NCBI RefSeq assembly: GCF_000969415.1
Contig: NZ_JZEX01000115.1
Location: forward strand, 1 to 38,541
Source of the DNA: Devosia geojensis
Lineage (GTDB): Bacteria; Pseudomonadota; Alphaproteobacteria; Rhizobiales; Devosiaceae
Reading direction: 5' to 3'
Length of the DNA: 38,541 nucleotides
The notes beneath the pieces were generated by a model. The model was not told the origin of the DNA. It ran no database searches and was given only the letters and a program-made list of their open reading frames with translations. Positions 31,808-38,541 of this stretch are shown piece after piece; position 1 is the stretch's first letter, and every line of letters starts with the position of its first letter. The translations under genes were made by a program, and so were the position numbers.

Positions 31808-32259
31808 TCGGTGGTGAACGTCCCGGTCACGCGCCCGCTCTGGCTGCCGGTGAAGGTCGAGACCCCGGTGTCGAGGTTGACGAGGAGCTCGGGGCCGCGC
31901 ACCGTTCCCGACGGGTTGGTCACCACCACATTGCCGGTCAGGTGCAGCGTGCGCGCCGCGGGGTCGAACACGGCCCGCTCGCCGGTCGCGTCCTGCTCGG
32001 GCGTTTCGAGGTGCACGTTGCCTGTCGCCTCGAAGCTCTCGATATCGGAAGTGCCGCCCTCACCATAGGTGATGACGACCTTGGGCGCGCGCACGGTCAC
32101 CGACGGGTGGATGACGACGACGTTGCCCGTGAACACGCCTTCCTGCGATTCTTCGTTGATGGTGAAGTTGTCGGCGGTGATCTCGACCGGGTTCTGCGCC
32201 GCTGCGGGCAAGGCCGAGAGGGCGAGGAGCCCGGCGAGGAGAGCAAGGATGCGGATCAT
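31804..32259 (-). CDS. lptA: LPS transport periplasmic protein LptA
   Basis: A 151-residue OstA-like protein with a signal peptide (MIRILALLAGLLALSALPAAAQ, cleavage after AAA-Q region) and the beta-jellyroll bridge repeated pattern (VEITADNFTINEESQEGVFTGNVVVIH; ATGERAVFDPAARTLHLTGNVVV). It carries LPS across the periplasm from LptC to LptD. It overlaps both lptC (upstream) and lptB (downstream) by four bases. Confidence 0.94.
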   Translation of the reverse strand: MIRILALLAGLLALSALPAAAQNPVEITADNFTINEESQEGVFTGNVVVIHPSVTVRAPKVVITYGEGGTSDIESFEATGNVHLETPEQDATGERAVFDPAARTLHLTGNVVVTNPSGTVRGPELLVNLDTGVSTFTGSQSGRVTGTFTTE

Positions 32260-32894
32260 GGCTCGTCGGCTCCCGGTGTGTCGGGCAGGGTGACCCTGAC
32301 GCGTGAAAATGTCCAGATGGAGGTCTTGGTGTCGAAGGTCATCGTCTGCGCCTCGAGCTCGCTGCCGTCGGCATAGTCGATGGAGACGGGGCCTTCGCTC
32401 GTCAGCACCTGCGCGGTCCAGTCGAAGACCGAGCGATGGAGCACGGCGGTGGTGCCGGTCGAATCGACGACATCGGCGACGCCTTCGACCAGCACCAGCT
32501 CGCTGGTGGTGTCGAGTTCGCCCTCGGCCGCAGTGATGTCCATGACCACCCCGGTCGGGCGCTCGATGGTCAAGGCGGCGTCGGTAAGGTCGATCCGCTC
32601 CGGCTCGCCTGCACGCGTCGCCGCCGATCGCGAGGTCACGCGGTAGCGCGAGCCGTCCTCGAGGATGCCGGCATATTCGGGCGCTTCGAGGGTTACGCTC
32701 TCGGGCGCGACCCGGATGCTCTCGAAATCGAACCGGCCGAGCTGGCTCGAAACGACGATCTGGACGACGAGCGAAACGAGCGCCAGGACACCTGCCGCCG
32801 GCACCAGCCAGCGCAGGACGGCAACGACCCGGTTGCGCCGCTCGAGCGAGCGGTAGATCGAGAGCCTGTCTGCGCTGTGGGCGTGGCTCGGCAT
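32256..32894 (-). CDS. lptC: LPS export membrane protein LptC
   Basis: A 212-residue protein with one membrane anchor near 28-51 (VVAVLRWLVPAAGVLALVSLVVQIVV) and a periplasmic beta-jellyroll that takes LPS from LptBFG and passes it to LptA. The family start LSIYRSLERRNRVVAVLRWLVP is typical of alphaproteobacterial LptC. It begins six bases after the RNase D stop and ends with an ATGA overlap with lptA. Confidence 0.92.
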   Translation of the reverse strand: MPSHAHSADRLSIYRSLERRNRVVAVLRWLVPAAGVLALVSLVVQIVVSSQLGRFDFESIRVAPESVTLEAPEYAGILEDGSRYRVTSRSAATRAGEPERIDLTDAALTIERPTGVVMDITAAEGELDTTSELVLVEGVADVVDSTGTTAVLHRSVFDWTAQVLTSEGPVSIDYADGSELEAQTMTFDTKTSIWTFSRVRVTLPDTPGADEP

Positions 32895-32899
32895 CGCGT

Positions 32900-33514
32900 T
32901 CAGCTGTGGGCGAAGATGTCGATTTCGCCCCAGCCGAGCAGATCGAGCTCGCAGCGCGTCTTGAGGAAATCGAAGCACTGCCGGGCAAGGTCCATCCTCC
33001 CCTCGCGTACGAGCATGCGGTCGAGATGACGCTTGAGGTCGTGGAGGTAGAGGACGTCGGAGGCCGCGTATTCGAGCTGGGCGTCGGAGAGCTTCTCCCC
33101 GCCCCAGTCCGAGCTCTGCTGCTGCTTGGACAGGTCGATGTTCAAGAGCTCGCGCACGATGTCCTTGAGGCCGTGCCGGTCGGTATAGGTGCGCACGAGC
33201 TTGGAGGCGATCTTGGTGCAGTAGACGGGGCCGGTCACGACCCCGAACCGGTGCTTCAGGACCGCGACGTCGAAGCGGGCATAGTGGAAGATCTTGGTGA
33301 CGGCGGGATCTGCCAGCAGCCGCTCGAGATTGGGCGCGGAGGCAACGTCCGCCGGAATCTGCACCACATCGGCGCTGCCGTCGCCCGGCGAGAGCTGCAC
33401 GACGCAGAGCCGGTCGCGGCTGGGGTTGAGCCCCATGGTTTCGGTGTCGATGGCGACCTCGCGCCCGTAGCGGGAGAGGTCCGGCAGGTCGCCCCGGTGC
33501 AGTCTGATGGTCAT
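32900..33514 (-). CDS. rnd: Ribonuclease D
   Basis: A 204-residue short RNase D: the DEDDy exonuclease domain alone, without the HRDC domains of E. coli RNase D, as is usual here. Catalytic residues are visible: D23 and E25 in AIDTETMGL, D in HYARFDVAVL, and the tyrosine/aspartate pair in YAASDVLYL. It trims stable RNA 3' ends. The ATG at 33514 is chosen as it gives the family start MTIRLHRGDLP. It heads the lpt-rpoN series, and a tRNA gene lies just upstream. Confidence 0.93.
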   Translation of the reverse strand: MTIRLHRGDLPDLSRYGREVAIDTETMGLNPSRDRLCVVQLSPGDGSADVVQIPADVASAPNLERLLADPAVTKIFHYARFDVAVLKHRFGVVTGPVYCTKIASKLVRTYTDRHGLKDIVRELLNIDLSKQQQSSDWGGEKLSDAQLEYAASDVLYLHDLKRHLDRMLVREGRMDLARQCFDFLKTRCELDLLGWGEIDIFAHS

Positions 33515-33597
33515 CGTCGCCTCGCTGTTGCAAAAGCGTGATGCCACAGCGCAAGGGCCTTGGGAAGGCTGGGTCGCGAAATCGGGAAGGCCGAATC

Positions 33598-33626
33598 AAA
33601 ACGCCGGCCACGGGGCCGGCGTTTTT
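33598..33626 (-). terminator. Terminator after tRNA-Leu
   Basis: A perfect 9 bp hairpin, ACGCCGGCC (33601-33609) with GGCCGGCGT (33614-33622) over ACGG. On the minus strand it is followed by a T-run (TTTTG); on the plus strand by TTTTT, so it works both ways. Confidence 0.85.
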
Positions 33627-33635
33627 GAAGAGAAC

Positions 33636-33720
33636 TGGTGCCCAGGAGAAGACTCGAACTTCCACACCTTGCGGTACACGGACCTGAACCGTGCGCGTCT
33701 ACCAATTCCGCCACCTGGGC
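33636..33720 (-). tRNA. tRNA-Leu with anticodon CAG, CCA end encoded
   Basis: The minus strand folds as a class II tRNA: acceptor arms GCCCAGG and CCTGGGC, D arm TGGCGGAATTGGTAGACGC, anticodon arm CACGG-TTCAGGT-CCGTG (anticodon CAG, reading CUG), a short variable arm, and the T arm with GTTCGAGTC. CCA follows the discriminator A at 33639. All 85 bases, including CCA, are present. Confidence 0.97.
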
Positions 33721-33732
33721 AAAGCGGAGGCG

Positions 33733-33761
33733 TTACTAGGGCCAGCGCCGGGCGATGTCAA
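33733..33761 (-). promoter_or_regulatory. Promoter of tRNA-Leu(CAG)
   Basis: On the minus strand, a perfect TTGACA (33761-33756) and TAGTAA (33738-33733) are 17 bp apart, placing the start about six bases before the mature tRNA. The GC-rich stretch between -10 and start fits a growth-rate (stringent) controlled stable-RNA promoter. Confidence 0.75.
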
Positions 33762-33793
33762 TGCGCATTCGTGGATGCCCGGCGCGATCCGCG

Positions 33794-34156
33794 TCAGAAG
33801 CTCGCCCCGTCCCAGTGGCTGATCGCCGCCCGGTCGACAGGCGGGGCATCCTCGAGGCAGTTGACGTTGATCATGACGAGCTCGCGCCCCTCTCCGTCGT
33901 GGCCGCGCGCGAAGGATTCGATGCCGCAGGTCGCGCAGAAGAGGTGGTCGATGCCCATGGTATTGAAGTGGTAGAGGGTGAGCCTGTCCTCTCCGGAAAT
34001 GAGGCGGAAGTTCTCGGCGGGCAGCGACTGCATGATCCAGCCGAGCCGCCGGCAGCGCGAGCAGTTGCAGTCGGCAAGGCTCGAAAGATCGGTGGTCGCT
34101 TCGTAGCGCACGGCGCCGCAATGGCATTGGCCGTGATAGGTCCTGGCTTCGGGCAT
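33794..34156 (-). CDS. GFA family zinc protein (second copy)
   Basis: A 120-residue GFA/CENP-V-fold protein with all zinc ligands: C11 and C13 (CHCGAV), C30, C32 and C35 (CNCSRC), C74 and C77 (CATC). It is only distantly like the GFA protein at 10412-10831, which is in an ArsR operon; this one is alone. Function is unknown beyond the fold. The start at 34156 gives the typical short leader before YHGQCHCG. Confidence 0.87.
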   Translation of the reverse strand: MPEARTYHGQCHCGAVRYEATTDLSSLADCNCSRCRRLGWIMQSLPAENFRLISGEDRLTLYHFNTMGIDHLFCATCGIESFARGHDGEGRELVMINVNCLEDAPPVDRAAISHWDGASF

Positions 34157-34304
34157 GGACAAACTCCGATACGCGAATTGACGTGAACGAAGGAAGAACA
34201 TTCCGGCCGAAGAGTCAAGGCGCTGGATTGGCGGCGGACCGGGCACCGCAAACCCTCGTCACACTCGACAGCGGCGCGGGGCTTGGGCTAGAAGGCGGGA
34301 AATC

Positions 34305-34316
34305 CATCACGTGATG
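34305..34316. promoter_or_regulatory. CATCACGTGATG palindrome before the NDUFA9-like gene
   Basis: A perfect 12 bp palindrome 36 bases before the start codon in the divergent gap with the GFA gene. It could be a regulator site; no regulator gene is adjacent. Confidence 0.35.
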
Positions 34317-34351
34317 TCCGGCCCGCCGGACCGATCCACGGAGCCTCGTTA

Positions 34352-35341
34352 ATGGTCCGCTACGAACCCAAACTCGCCACCGTCTTCGGCGGCTCCGGCT
34401 TCCTCGGCACGCAGATCGTCCAGCGCCTGGCGCGGCGCGGCTACCGCGTGCGGGTGGCCGTGCGCCGGCCGGACCTGGCCGGCCACACCAAGTCGCTGGG
34501 CAGCGTCGGGCAGGTGGTGCCGGTGCAGGCGAATGTGCGGAACGAAGCCTCGATCGCGCGGGCGGTCGCCGGTGCCGAAATGGTCATCAACCTCGTCGGC
34601 ATCGGCTTCGAAGGCGGCAAGCAGACCTTCGAGGCCGTGCATGTGGGGGGCGCGGCCGCCATCGCGCGCGCCGCCAAGGCCGCGGGGGCGGAGAGCCTCG
34701 TCCACGTCTCGGCGCTCGGCGTCGATATCGCGACCGAAAGCGACTATGCCCGCAGCAAGCTCGCCGGCGAGGGCGAGGTGCTCAAGGCCTTCCCCGAGGC
34801 CGTCGTCATCCGTCCCTCGCTGATGTTCGGCCCGGGCGACGGGTTCTTCAACCTGATGGGCACGCTTTCGCGCTATTTTCCCATCATGCCGCTCATCGGC
34901 CCCGAGTCGCGCTTCCAGCCGGTCTATGTCGGCAATGTCGCCGAGGCCTTCGTCATGGCGGCGGAAGGGGCGGTGCGCACCGGCCGCGTCTACGAGCTCG
35001 GCGGACCCGAGGTCGTTACCCACCGCGAGCTGATGAAGCGCATCCTGGAAGCCGCCGGCCGCTCGCGCCCGCTGCTGCCGCTGCCGCCGGGTATCGCCAA
35101 GATCCTGGCGCTGCCTTTCGCCATCCTGCCCGTTACCCCGCTGATCACGGCCGACCGCGTCGACCTGCTGATGACCGACAACGTCGTTTCGGACGCCGCA
35201 ATCAAGGACAAGCGCACGCTCGCCGCCTTCGGCATCACGCCGACGGCCATGGAGACCATCCTGCCGAGCTATATGTGGCGCTTCCGCAAGCACGGCCAGT
35301 TCGACCGGCAGGACCACGCTTCGGACGGCACAGCGGCCTGA
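34352..35341 (+). CDS. Complex I NDUFA9-subunit-like NAD(P)-binding protein
   Basis: A 329-residue extended-SDR protein. The N-terminal GGSGFLGTQIV (about 13-23) binds nucleotide; VINLVGIGFEGGKQTFEAVHVGGAAAIARAAKAAG and the YARSKLAGE segment fit the NDUFA9-like group. In mitochondria NDUFA9 is an accessory subunit of respiratory complex I with a structural role and bound NADPH. In bacteria it is often a free protein of unclear role; no nuo genes are in the window. A GC hairpin at 35348-35373 follows the stop codon. Confidence 0.9.
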   Translation: MVRYEPKLATVFGGSGFLGTQIVQRLARRGYRVRVAVRRPDLAGHTKSLGSVGQVVPVQANVRNEASIARAVAGAEMVINLVGIGFEGGKQTFEAVHVGGAAAIARAAKAAGAESLVHVSALGVDIATESDYARSKLAGEGEVLKAFPEAVVIRPSLMFGPGDGFFNLMGTLSRYFPIMPLIGPESRFQPVYVGNVAEAFVMAAEGAVRTGRVYELGGPEVVTHRELMKRILEAAGRSRPLLPLPPGIAKILALPFAILPVTPLITADRVDLLMTDNVVSDAAIKDKRTLAAFGITPTAMETILPSYMWRFRKHGQFDRQDHASDGTAA

Positions 35342-35347
35342 GATGGT

Positions 35348-35373
35348 CCCGCTCCGCCGGCCGGTGGAGCGGG
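35348..35373. terminator. Hairpin at the convergent gene junction
   Basis: CCCGCTCCGCC pairs with GGTGGAGCGGG over the loop GGCC (one G-T pair). It lies between two converging genes that end at 35341 and 35388. No T-run follows on either strand, so it would be at best a weak or Rho-assisted end point. Confidence 0.45.
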
Positions 35374-35387
35374 CCGGCTACGTCGGC

Positions 35388-35966
35388 TCAGGCCCGCGGA
35401 TCGTCGTCGGCGTAGGGCTCGCTGAAGCGCAGCTTGTTGCCGAAGGGGTCGTTGACCTCCATCACCCAAGCATCCCAGCCCGCGTCCTCGAGGCCCGGCC
35501 GGTTGTAGCGGTAGTGCCTGCCGAGCAGCTCCTCGTGGAACGCCTTGATGCCGCGCATCCAGACGAAGACGGTCGAGCCGGGGCTGGCGTCGCCATGGTG
35601 CTCCGAGAGGTGCAGCCGTATCCCGGCGCGCGACATCTGCGCATAGAGCGGGAAGTTGTCGCCGTAGCGGTGCTCCCAGTCGAGGGCGAAGCCGAGGAAA
35701 TCCCGGTAGAACTCCATGGCCTTTTCGACGTCGAAGATGCGCAGGATCGGGATCGCGTCGGAAAAGGCGACGGCGCCGGTTGCCGTGCGGGGGACGCCGG
35801 CATCTGCCTCGGCCTCGATCCTGGCCGAAAGGATGTTCCAGTCGTCGTACCCGAACTGGTTGGCGATGAGTTCCAGGCACTCGCTGTGGGAGAGCTCGAG
35901 GTTCTTTTGCGCCAGGGCCGTCCGCAGGGACTTGGCCATGGCCTTGGCGTCACGGAATGTGCGCAT
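35388..35966 (-). CDS. Glyoxalase-superfamily protein with N-terminal helical domain
   Basis: A 192-residue protein. The first ~60 residues (MRTFRDAKAMAKSLRTALAQKNLELSHSECLELIANQFGYDDWNILSA) are a helical domain found in glyoxalase-like proteins; the remainder is a VOC domain (ILRIFDVEKAMEFYRDFLGFALDWEHRYGDNFPLY, later WDAWVMEVNDPFGNKLRFSEP) like bleomycin-type binding proteins. The N-terminal part also resembles free-standing proteins of similar fold. Substrate unknown. The start at 35966 is the first ATG before the helical domain. Confidence 0.85.
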   Translation of the reverse strand: MRTFRDAKAMAKSLRTALAQKNLELSHSECLELIANQFGYDDWNILSARIEAEADAGVPRTATGAVAFSDAIPILRIFDVEKAMEFYRDFLGFALDWEHRYGDNFPLYAQMSRAGIRLHLSEHHGDASPGSTVFVWMRGIKAFHEELLGRHYRYNRPGLEDAGWDAWVMEVNDPFGNKLRFSEPYADDDPRA

Positions 35967-36148
35967 GAGGCGGATCCTTCTTGCCGCGAACGGGAGAACC
36001 GGTGCCTGCATTGCCGATCCGTTCGCGTTGCGAAGAGGATCAAGGACGATAGGGTTTGATGCATTCACCACCCCTTCACGGGGCGCAGGCGGCTGGCCGC
36101 ATCGGCCGGCCGGCACGTTAGGGCGCCGCCACGGCGCCGTCAACGGGA

Positions 36149-36433
36149 TCAGTAGCGCAGCGGGCGCTTGCGCTTGATCTCGATGATCCGCTCGGTGTCG
36201 CTCGCCTGCAGGTAGCGGCCGCGCTCGAGGATCTCGAGGGTGTACTCCTCATAGGTGAGGCCCAGCGCTTCGGCCTTTGCCGCCCGGCGGCGCATGGTCT
36301 CGTAGGGCACCTTGCGCGCCTCGCGCTGGGCGGTGCGCCATTCGAAGTAATTGCCGAACGGACCCTCGCCCCATTCGTGGGGCTTTTCCAGCGGTGGCCC
36401 GCCATTGTCGCCAGGAAAGCGCTCGCCCGGCAT
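36149..36433 (-). CDS. Small conserved protein of unknown function
   Basis: A 94-residue hydrophilic protein with charged helical residues (YFEWRTAQREARKVPYETMRRRAAKAEALGLTYEEYTLEILERGRYL) and a conserved-looking start FPGDNGGPPLEKPHEWG. I recall similar proteins in Hyphomicrobiales but no known role. It follows uppP by six bases and likely shares its transcript; it may be linked to envelope recycling only by neighbourhood. Confidence 0.8.
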   Translation of the reverse strand: MPGERFPGDNGGPPLEKPHEWGEGPFGNYFEWRTAQREARKVPYETMRRRAAKAEALGLTYEEYTLEILERGRYLQASDTERIIEIKRKRPLRY

Positions 36434-36439
36434 TTTGCC

Positions 36440-37249
36440 CTAGCGCATCAGCCAGAGGGCGATGAGCCCGCCGCCGCCGACGATGATCCGCCACCAGGCG
36501 AACGGGGCAAAGCCGTGGCGCGAGACGAAATCGAGAAGGTACCGCACCACCAGCGCCCCGACGACGAAGGAGGCGGCAAAGCCGATGGCGATGTTGAGCC
36601 CGAGGCTCATGTCGATGAGGTTGCGGCTCTTGTAGAGGTCGTAGCCGAAGGCGCCGGCCATGATCGGGAGCGCAACGAAGAAGGTGTATTCGGCCGCCGA
36701 GCGCTTGTCGGCCCCGAAGAGCATGGCGCCGATCACCGTCGAGCCCGAGCGCGACACGCCCGGGATCAGCGAAAGCATCTGGAAGAGCCCGATGATCAGC
36801 GCCAGGTGCCAGGGATAGCTGTAGATTTCGGTGTAGCGGGGCGCAAGCTTCATGCGGTCGACGGCCAGCAGCACGAAGCCGCCGACGAGCAGGCTGATGC
36901 AGATGACGACCGGCGTCTCGTAGATCACCCCCTGGATGTACTCGCGAAAGAGCACGCCCGCGACGACTGCCGGCAGGCAGGTGATAACGACGGCGAGCGC
37001 GAAGTGCCAGGCCTGGCGGTCGCCCCTGAGGGCCGCGCCGATGAGCTGCCCCAGCTTGACGAAATAGACGCTGATGACCGCAAGGATCGCGCCCAGCTGG
37101 ATGAGGACGATGAAGGTCGCGGGCTGGTGGAGGCCGAAGAAGTGTCCGGCCAGCAGCAGATGGCCGGTGGAGCTCACCGGCAGGAATTCGGTCAACCCCT
37201 CGAGGATGCCCAGAATCAGGGGCACAAAAAGACCTTGATCGCCGTTCAT
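36440..37249 (-). CDS. uppP: Undecaprenyl-diphosphate phosphatase
   Basis: A 269-residue integral membrane enzyme that recycles the undecaprenyl-phosphate carrier for peptidoglycan and other wall polymers and gives bacitracin resistance. Catalytic motifs EGLTEFLPVSSTGHL (17-31) and PGVSRSGSTVIGA are present. About eight membrane segments. It supplies carrier used, for instance, for the substrate of the PBP1A in this window. Confidence 0.96.
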   Translation of the reverse strand: MNGDQGLFVPLILGILEGLTEFLPVSSTGHLLLAGHFFGLHQPATFIVLIQLGAILAVISVYFVKLGQLIGAALRGDRQAWHFALAVVITCLPAVVAGVLFREYIQGVIYETPVVICISLLVGGFVLLAVDRMKLAPRYTEIYSYPWHLALIIGLFQMLSLIPGVSRSGSTVIGAMLFGADKRSAAEYTFFVALPIMAGAFGYDLYKSRNLIDMSLGLNIAIGFAASFVVGALVVRYLLDFVSRHGFAPFAWWRIIVGGGGLIALWLMR

Positions 37250-37420
37250 GTCATCATCTCTGTGATTTGCCGCGGTTCGAGGAGGCCAGCCGCTTTTCCT
37301 TCTGGCAGAACCGCTCTAATTCAATAGGGCAAGCGGCGGGAGCTACCGCTCTTAGCCCGATTTGCCGGATGCCGCCAACGCCCGTTTCGGCATTGGTGGT
37401 CTTCGTTGAGCGAGCAAGAC

Positions 37421-38098
37421 ATGCCAACTCTCCTGCACCATCCCCTTGATCCCTCAACCCGCATGGTCCGCCTGATGCTGGCCGAATACGGCGTTCCTGT
37501 GGACCTCGAGGAGATAAAGCCGTGGCTGCGCGAGCCCGACTTCCTCGACATCAATCCGGCAGCCTCGGTGCCGGTGCTGATCGAGGAGGAGGCGGTGGCC
37601 GCGGTCGGGCTTCTGGCCACCATCTTTACGATCGAGGAGCGCTATGCGCCCTCGACCGTCGCCGGGCTGATCCCGACGGTCGGCAGCGAGCGGGCCGAGA
37701 TGTGGCGGCTCTTCGAATGGGTGAACGGCAAGTTCAACGACGAGGTCACCCGCTATGTGATCGAGGAGAAGATCGCCAAGCGCGACCAGCGCGGCGCGAC
37801 CCCCGACACCGGCGTGCTGCGCGCCGCCAAGGCGAACCTGCAGGAGCACCTGCTCTATTTCGCCTGGCTCTTCGCCAGCCGCCGGTGGCTGGCCGGCGAC
37901 GAGATGAGCCTCGCCGATTTTGCGCTGGCTGCCCATATCTCGACCCTCGACTATATCGGCGACATCGACTGGGAGGCGGCCGGCGAAATGCGCGACTGGT
38001 ATTCGCGCATCAAATCGCGCCCGGCCTTCCGCACCCTCCTCAACGACCGCGTCATCGCCCTGCCGCCGCATGCCGGGTATGCCGATCTCGATTTTTGA
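37421..38098 (+). CDS. Glutathione S-transferase-like protein
   Basis: A 225-residue protein with a GST layout: thioredoxin-like N-terminal domain (TLLHHPLDPSTRMVRLMLAEYGVPVDLEEIKPWLREPDFLDINPAASVPVLIEEE) and an all-helical C-terminal domain with LAGDEMSLADFALAAHI (the usual N-capping region). The N-terminal active residue is not a clear Cys, Ser or Tyr, so catalysis is uncertain. ATG at 37421 is preferred; a TTG at 37406 would add five residues. A palindrome-like stretch (37313-37360), similar in places to the extragenic element at 4432, precedes it. Confidence 0.85.
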   Translation: MPTLLHHPLDPSTRMVRLMLAEYGVPVDLEEIKPWLREPDFLDINPAASVPVLIEEEAVAAVGLLATIFTIEERYAPSTVAGLIPTVGSERAEMWRLFEWVNGKFNDEVTRYVIEEKIAKRDQRGATPDTGVLRAAKANLQEHLLYFAWLFASRRWLAGDEMSLADFALAAHISTLDYIGDIDWEAAGEMRDWYSRIKSRPAFRTLLNDRVIALPPHAGYADLDF

Positions 38099-38541
38099 GC
38101 CTGGCGGGATAGGCATGGCGTCTCCCTTTCCGCCGCGCATGACCTTGCGCCGTCCGGAAGATGCTTCCGTCGGTTTTCGTCCTTTCGGACACACGAATGC
38201 GGGGCGGCTTTCGCCTCCTATTTAGTTTTAGATGGGAAGCGTCAGCCGCCCCACACGCCGGGATTTGTGAGCCGTACACGAAGCATGCGGACGCTCGTTG
38301 ATCCGCCGGTCCGTAACAGACACCCTGCCCGCCGGCGACCCGGCTGCCCCAACGCCCCCGCCCGACATCTCGTCCATGCCGCGTGTGTAGCGGCGGGGTG
38401 CGAGGAAGAGGATAGGGCCGGTGGAAGGCGCGGGGATAAGTTTTTATTCTCGCGCCGGATCAATGGGTTGGGCACGTACTCCCCTCCCCCTTGAGGTAGG
38501 GGTCGGGGGAAGTTTCGGTGGCTCCCTGACTCACCCCCTAT
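38099..38541. other. Gene-free right end with the inverted element and a poly-C/T repeat
   Basis: No coding sequence is supported. 38171-38353 holds the inverted copy of the element from 1-182. At 38478-38541 the words ctcccctcccccttgaggtagg and ggtcggggg suggest the start of a ccttgagg-type extragenic repeat like that at 12125-12275, cut by the window end. Confidence 0.7.
38171..38353 (-). repeat. Copy 2 of the ~182 bp dispersed element
   Basis: In reverse complement this is about 96% identical to 1-182. The stems (GGGGCGGCT/AGCCGCCCC and GTCC-GAAA-GGAC) are unchanged, while the loop bases between the long arms differ at about four positions. It lies after the GST-like gene and points toward it, whereas copy 1 points toward the metallo-hydrolase gene start, so it is not simply a leader of one gene type. 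Confidence 0.85.

Noticed and set aside
38052..38279. Short minus-strand open frame across the right-hand element, similar to one at the left end
   Set aside because: The similarity is due to the repeated DNA element; the frame runs into unrelated sequence and has no ribosome site.
1..38541. CRISPR array or integrated prophage
   Set aside because: No regularly spaced direct repeats and no integrase, terminase or capsid genes; only one orphan tail-fibre gene.

Overview
The window is chromosomal DNA from a GC-rich alphaproteobacterium, most likely of the order Hyphomicrobiales (Rhizobiales). This rests on the gene order rnd-lptC-lptA-lptB-rpoN-hpf-ptsN, an Hsp20 gene followed by a DUF1150 gene, rpmI-rplT leading into pheS without a neighbouring infC, a UppP gene near an NDUFA9-like gene, and dispersed GAAA-loop palindromes common in this order. 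A Devosia-like relative is my guess; no sequence search was possible. There is no rRNA operon, CRISPR array, transposase or complete prophage.

Layout. 1-323: one copy of a ~182 bp element whose inverted copy lies at 38171-38353. 324-4431: beta-CASP metallo-hydrolase, MFS transporter, short-chain dehydrogenase. 4535-6988: penicillin-binding protein 1A with a repetitive C-terminal tail. 7306-13348: an accessory-like stretch with a YciI protein, a Phd/Doc-type toxin-antitoxin pair, a MerR regulator fused to a P-loop domain, an ArsR-SRPBCC-GFA operon, a lone phage-type tail-fibre gene (DUF2793 plus S74 chaperone), and a divergent TetR/VOC pair. 13464-15743: a Gfo/Idh/MocA oxidoreductase converging on a GT92-like glycosyltransferase.

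15746-20912 (minus strand) is a translation block: rpmI, rplT, a terminator/attenuator, pheS, a DEDDh exonuclease and pheT. Then follow a RibD-C/DHFR-like protein, a chemoreceptor, and a DHA2-type efflux pump with a divergent TetR repressor. 26195-27896 holds a family-2 glycosyltransferase and a heat-shock unit (RpoH-like promoter, ROSE-like 5' leader, hsp20, DUF1150). 28092-33514 is the envelope/nitrogen-PTS cluster from RNase D to EIIA-Ntr, with tRNA-Leu(CAG) upstream of it. 33794-38098 holds a second GFA protein, an NDUFA9-like protein, a glyoxalase-like protein, a small conserved protein, UppP and a glutathione-S-transferase-like protein.

Much of the regulatory information is in palindromes next to regulator genes: tandem TTAACA-N4-TGTTAA boxes before arsR, twin 17 bp boxes between tetR and the VOC gene, CCGTCCAGACGG between the efflux pump and its TetR, an AT-rich box over the toxin-antitoxin promoter, and a 16 bp perfect palindrome before the Gfo/Idh gene. 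The least explained items are the ~182 bp terminal inverted element with conserved stems, the MerR-ATPase fusion, and the DPxTGQP tail of PBP1A.
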